NCBI GenBank assembly: GCA_003133345.1
Contig: PKXB01000222.1
Span: forward strand, 1,463-18,418
Reading direction: 5' to 3'
Length of the DNA stretch: 16,956 nt
DNA from: Hyphomicrobiales bacterium
Lineage (GTDB): Bacteria > Pseudomonadota > Alphaproteobacteria > Rhizobiales > Xanthobacteraceae
Part shown: piece by piece, positions 16,274 to 16,956 of the stretch
Position numbering within the stretch: position 1 is the first letter of the stretch
Layout: every line of letters starts with the position of its first letter
Position numbers and translations under genes: made by a program
Notes under the pieces: model-generated
Seen by the model: the letters and a program-made list of their open reading frames with translations, nothing else
Database searches by the model: none
Told to the model about the DNA's origin: nothing

Positions 16274-16891
16274 ATGGAGAAATTCGTCCGCCTTACCGCC
16301 ACGGCCTGCCCGCTCGCGTTGAGCAATCTCAACACGGACCAGATTCTGCCCGCTCGCTATCTCAAGTGGCCGCGCTCCGCGAATCTCGGCCGCGTGCTGT
16401 TCCAGGACTTGCGCTGCGATGCCGACGGCAAAGAGCGGTCCGACTTTCCGCTCAACCAGCCGGCTTATCGCGAGGCCAAGATTTTGGTCGCGGGACGCAA
16501 TTTCGGCGGCGGTTCATCGCGCGAAGCCGCCGTCTACGCCCTGTACGATGCTGGCATAAGTTGCGTGATCGCGCCGTCGTTCGGCGACATCTTTGCGCAA
16601 AACGCGGTGAAGAATGGACTCTTGATCGCGGTCCTGCCCGAGGCGGATGTGGCCGAGCTCGCGGCCGCGATTTCCGCCGATGCCGAACTGCCCCTCAGCA
16701 TCGATCTCGAGCAGCAGGCGATTTCCCGCGGCAACCGCACCTATACGTTTGCCGTCGATCCGGTCAGCCGCAATCAACTGCTCAATGGCTGGGACGATAT
16801 CGATCTAACCGAAAGCAACCGGGACCGGATAGGGGCGTTCCAAGCTGAGGATCAGAAACGCAGGCCCTGGGCGGTACCTGCGAAAGCGTAG
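16274..16891 (+). CDS. leuD: LeuD-like aconitase-family dehydratase small subunit (substrate uncertain)
   Basis: This 205-residue protein is the small swivelling subunit that completes the LeuC-like active site. It shows NTDQILPARYL at 20-30, N-F-G-G-G-S-S-R-E at 76-84 and VIAPSFGDIF. Canonical LeuD reads NFGCGSSREHAPWAL; here Cys becomes Gly and HAPW becomes AAVY, while the Ser and Arg of SSRE are kept. The start has GGAGG about five bases before ATG and follows the large subunit by nine bases, so the two are co-translated. Length is normal. The changes around the substrate loop and at Y-L-K-W-P agree with a substrate other than isopropylmalate. Confidence 0.88.
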   Translation: MEKFVRLTATACPLALSNLNTDQILPARYLKWPRSANLGRVLFQDLRCDADGKERSDFPLNQPAYREAKILVAGRNFGGGSSREAAVYALYDAGISCVIAPSFGDIFAQNAVKNGLLIAVLPEADVAELAAAISADAELPLSIDLEQQAISRGNRTYTFAVDPVSRNQLLNGWDDIDLTESNRDRIGAFQAEDQKRRPWAVPAKA

Positions 16892-16935
16892 CGAGATTCG
16901 TCGGGGCTACAAATAAAAATTGTCATTTGAAATCA

Positions 16936-16956
16936 TGGCGGTCCCGAGAGGAGTCG
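16936..16956 (-). tRNA. 3' end of a tRNA gene (probably tRNA-Arg CCT), continues past the window
   Basis: Read on the minus strand the last 21 bases give part of a T-loop ending G-A-C-T, a T-stem 3' strand (CCTCT), acceptor 3' strand (CGGGACC), discriminator G and encoded CCA. Spacing is exactly canonical. The sequence matches the remnant at 799-848 except for one inserted base there and the CCA-to-CTA change, so it is assigned to the same tRNA. The anticodon lies outside the window. It is convergent with leuD, 44 bases away, and no clear terminator lies between. Confidence 0.7.

Noticed and set aside
14852..16891. Housekeeping leucine biosynthesis leuCD
   Set aside because: No leuA or leuB is present, the pair is divergent from a catabolic regulator, and the small subunit loop is altered. 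The family name is kept, but the role is left open.
16888..16910. Hairpin GTAGC/GCTAC after the LeuD-like gene as a terminator
   Set aside because: The stem has only five pairs with a 13-base loop and is followed by an A-rich, not T-rich, stretch on the coding strand.

Overview
The window looks like accessory DNA from a high-GC alphaproteobacterium, probably one of the Hyphomicrobiales (Bradyrhizobium-like). This rests on the style of the genes: long overlapping liv operons, a Tat-exported binding protein and a GntR/HutC regulator. It is an inference, not a match. The window holds fifteen intact genes, one gene cut by the left edge, one truncated gene, a degenerate tRNA 3' remnant near the left end and the 3' tip of a tRNA at the right end.

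Layout: 1-561 is an alpha/beta hydrolase cut by the left edge. 562-985 is non-coding and holds a tRNA-Arg(CCT) 3' remnant (799-848), flanked on both sides by paired TGTTGCA boxes. 986-5212 (minus) is a five-gene unit: NMT1/TauA-type binding protein, ATPase, two different permeases, and an isocitrate-lyase/PEP-mutase (ICL/PEPM) family lyase. 5294-5392 (plus) is the N-terminal stub of a further ICL/PEPM lyase, cut exactly at the stop codon of the next gene. 5393-14732 (minus) is a nine-gene unit: GntR/HutC regulator, LIV-type binding protein, livH, livM, livG, livF, a second ICL/PEPM lyase, a hydantoinase/dihydropyrimidinase-like cyclic amidohydrolase, and a FAD-dependent dehydrogenase/reductase. 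14852-16891 (plus, divergent from the regulator) is a leuC/leuD-like hydratase pair. The last 21 bases are the 3' end, with encoded CCA, of a tRNA on the minus strand.

The tRNA tip at the right and the decayed copy at the left have the same orientation and nearly identical sequence. This is the arrangement left by integration into a tRNA 3' end, so about 16.1 kb of catabolic DNA may be a genomic island. No integrase is visible.

Functionally the genes make one plausible catabolic unit: two importers, a ring-opening amidohydrolase, a flavin enzyme acting on a C-C bond, an aconitase-family hydratase and ICL-type C-C lyases. A hydratase paired with an ICL-type lyase recalls the last two steps of Eubacterium barkeri nicotinate fermentation (dimethylmaleate hydratase DmdAB, then 2,3-dimethylmalate lyase). 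The middle steps of that pathway are absent here, so the real substrate is unknown. A substituted cyclic amide or imide, or an alkylated dicarboxylate, fits best.
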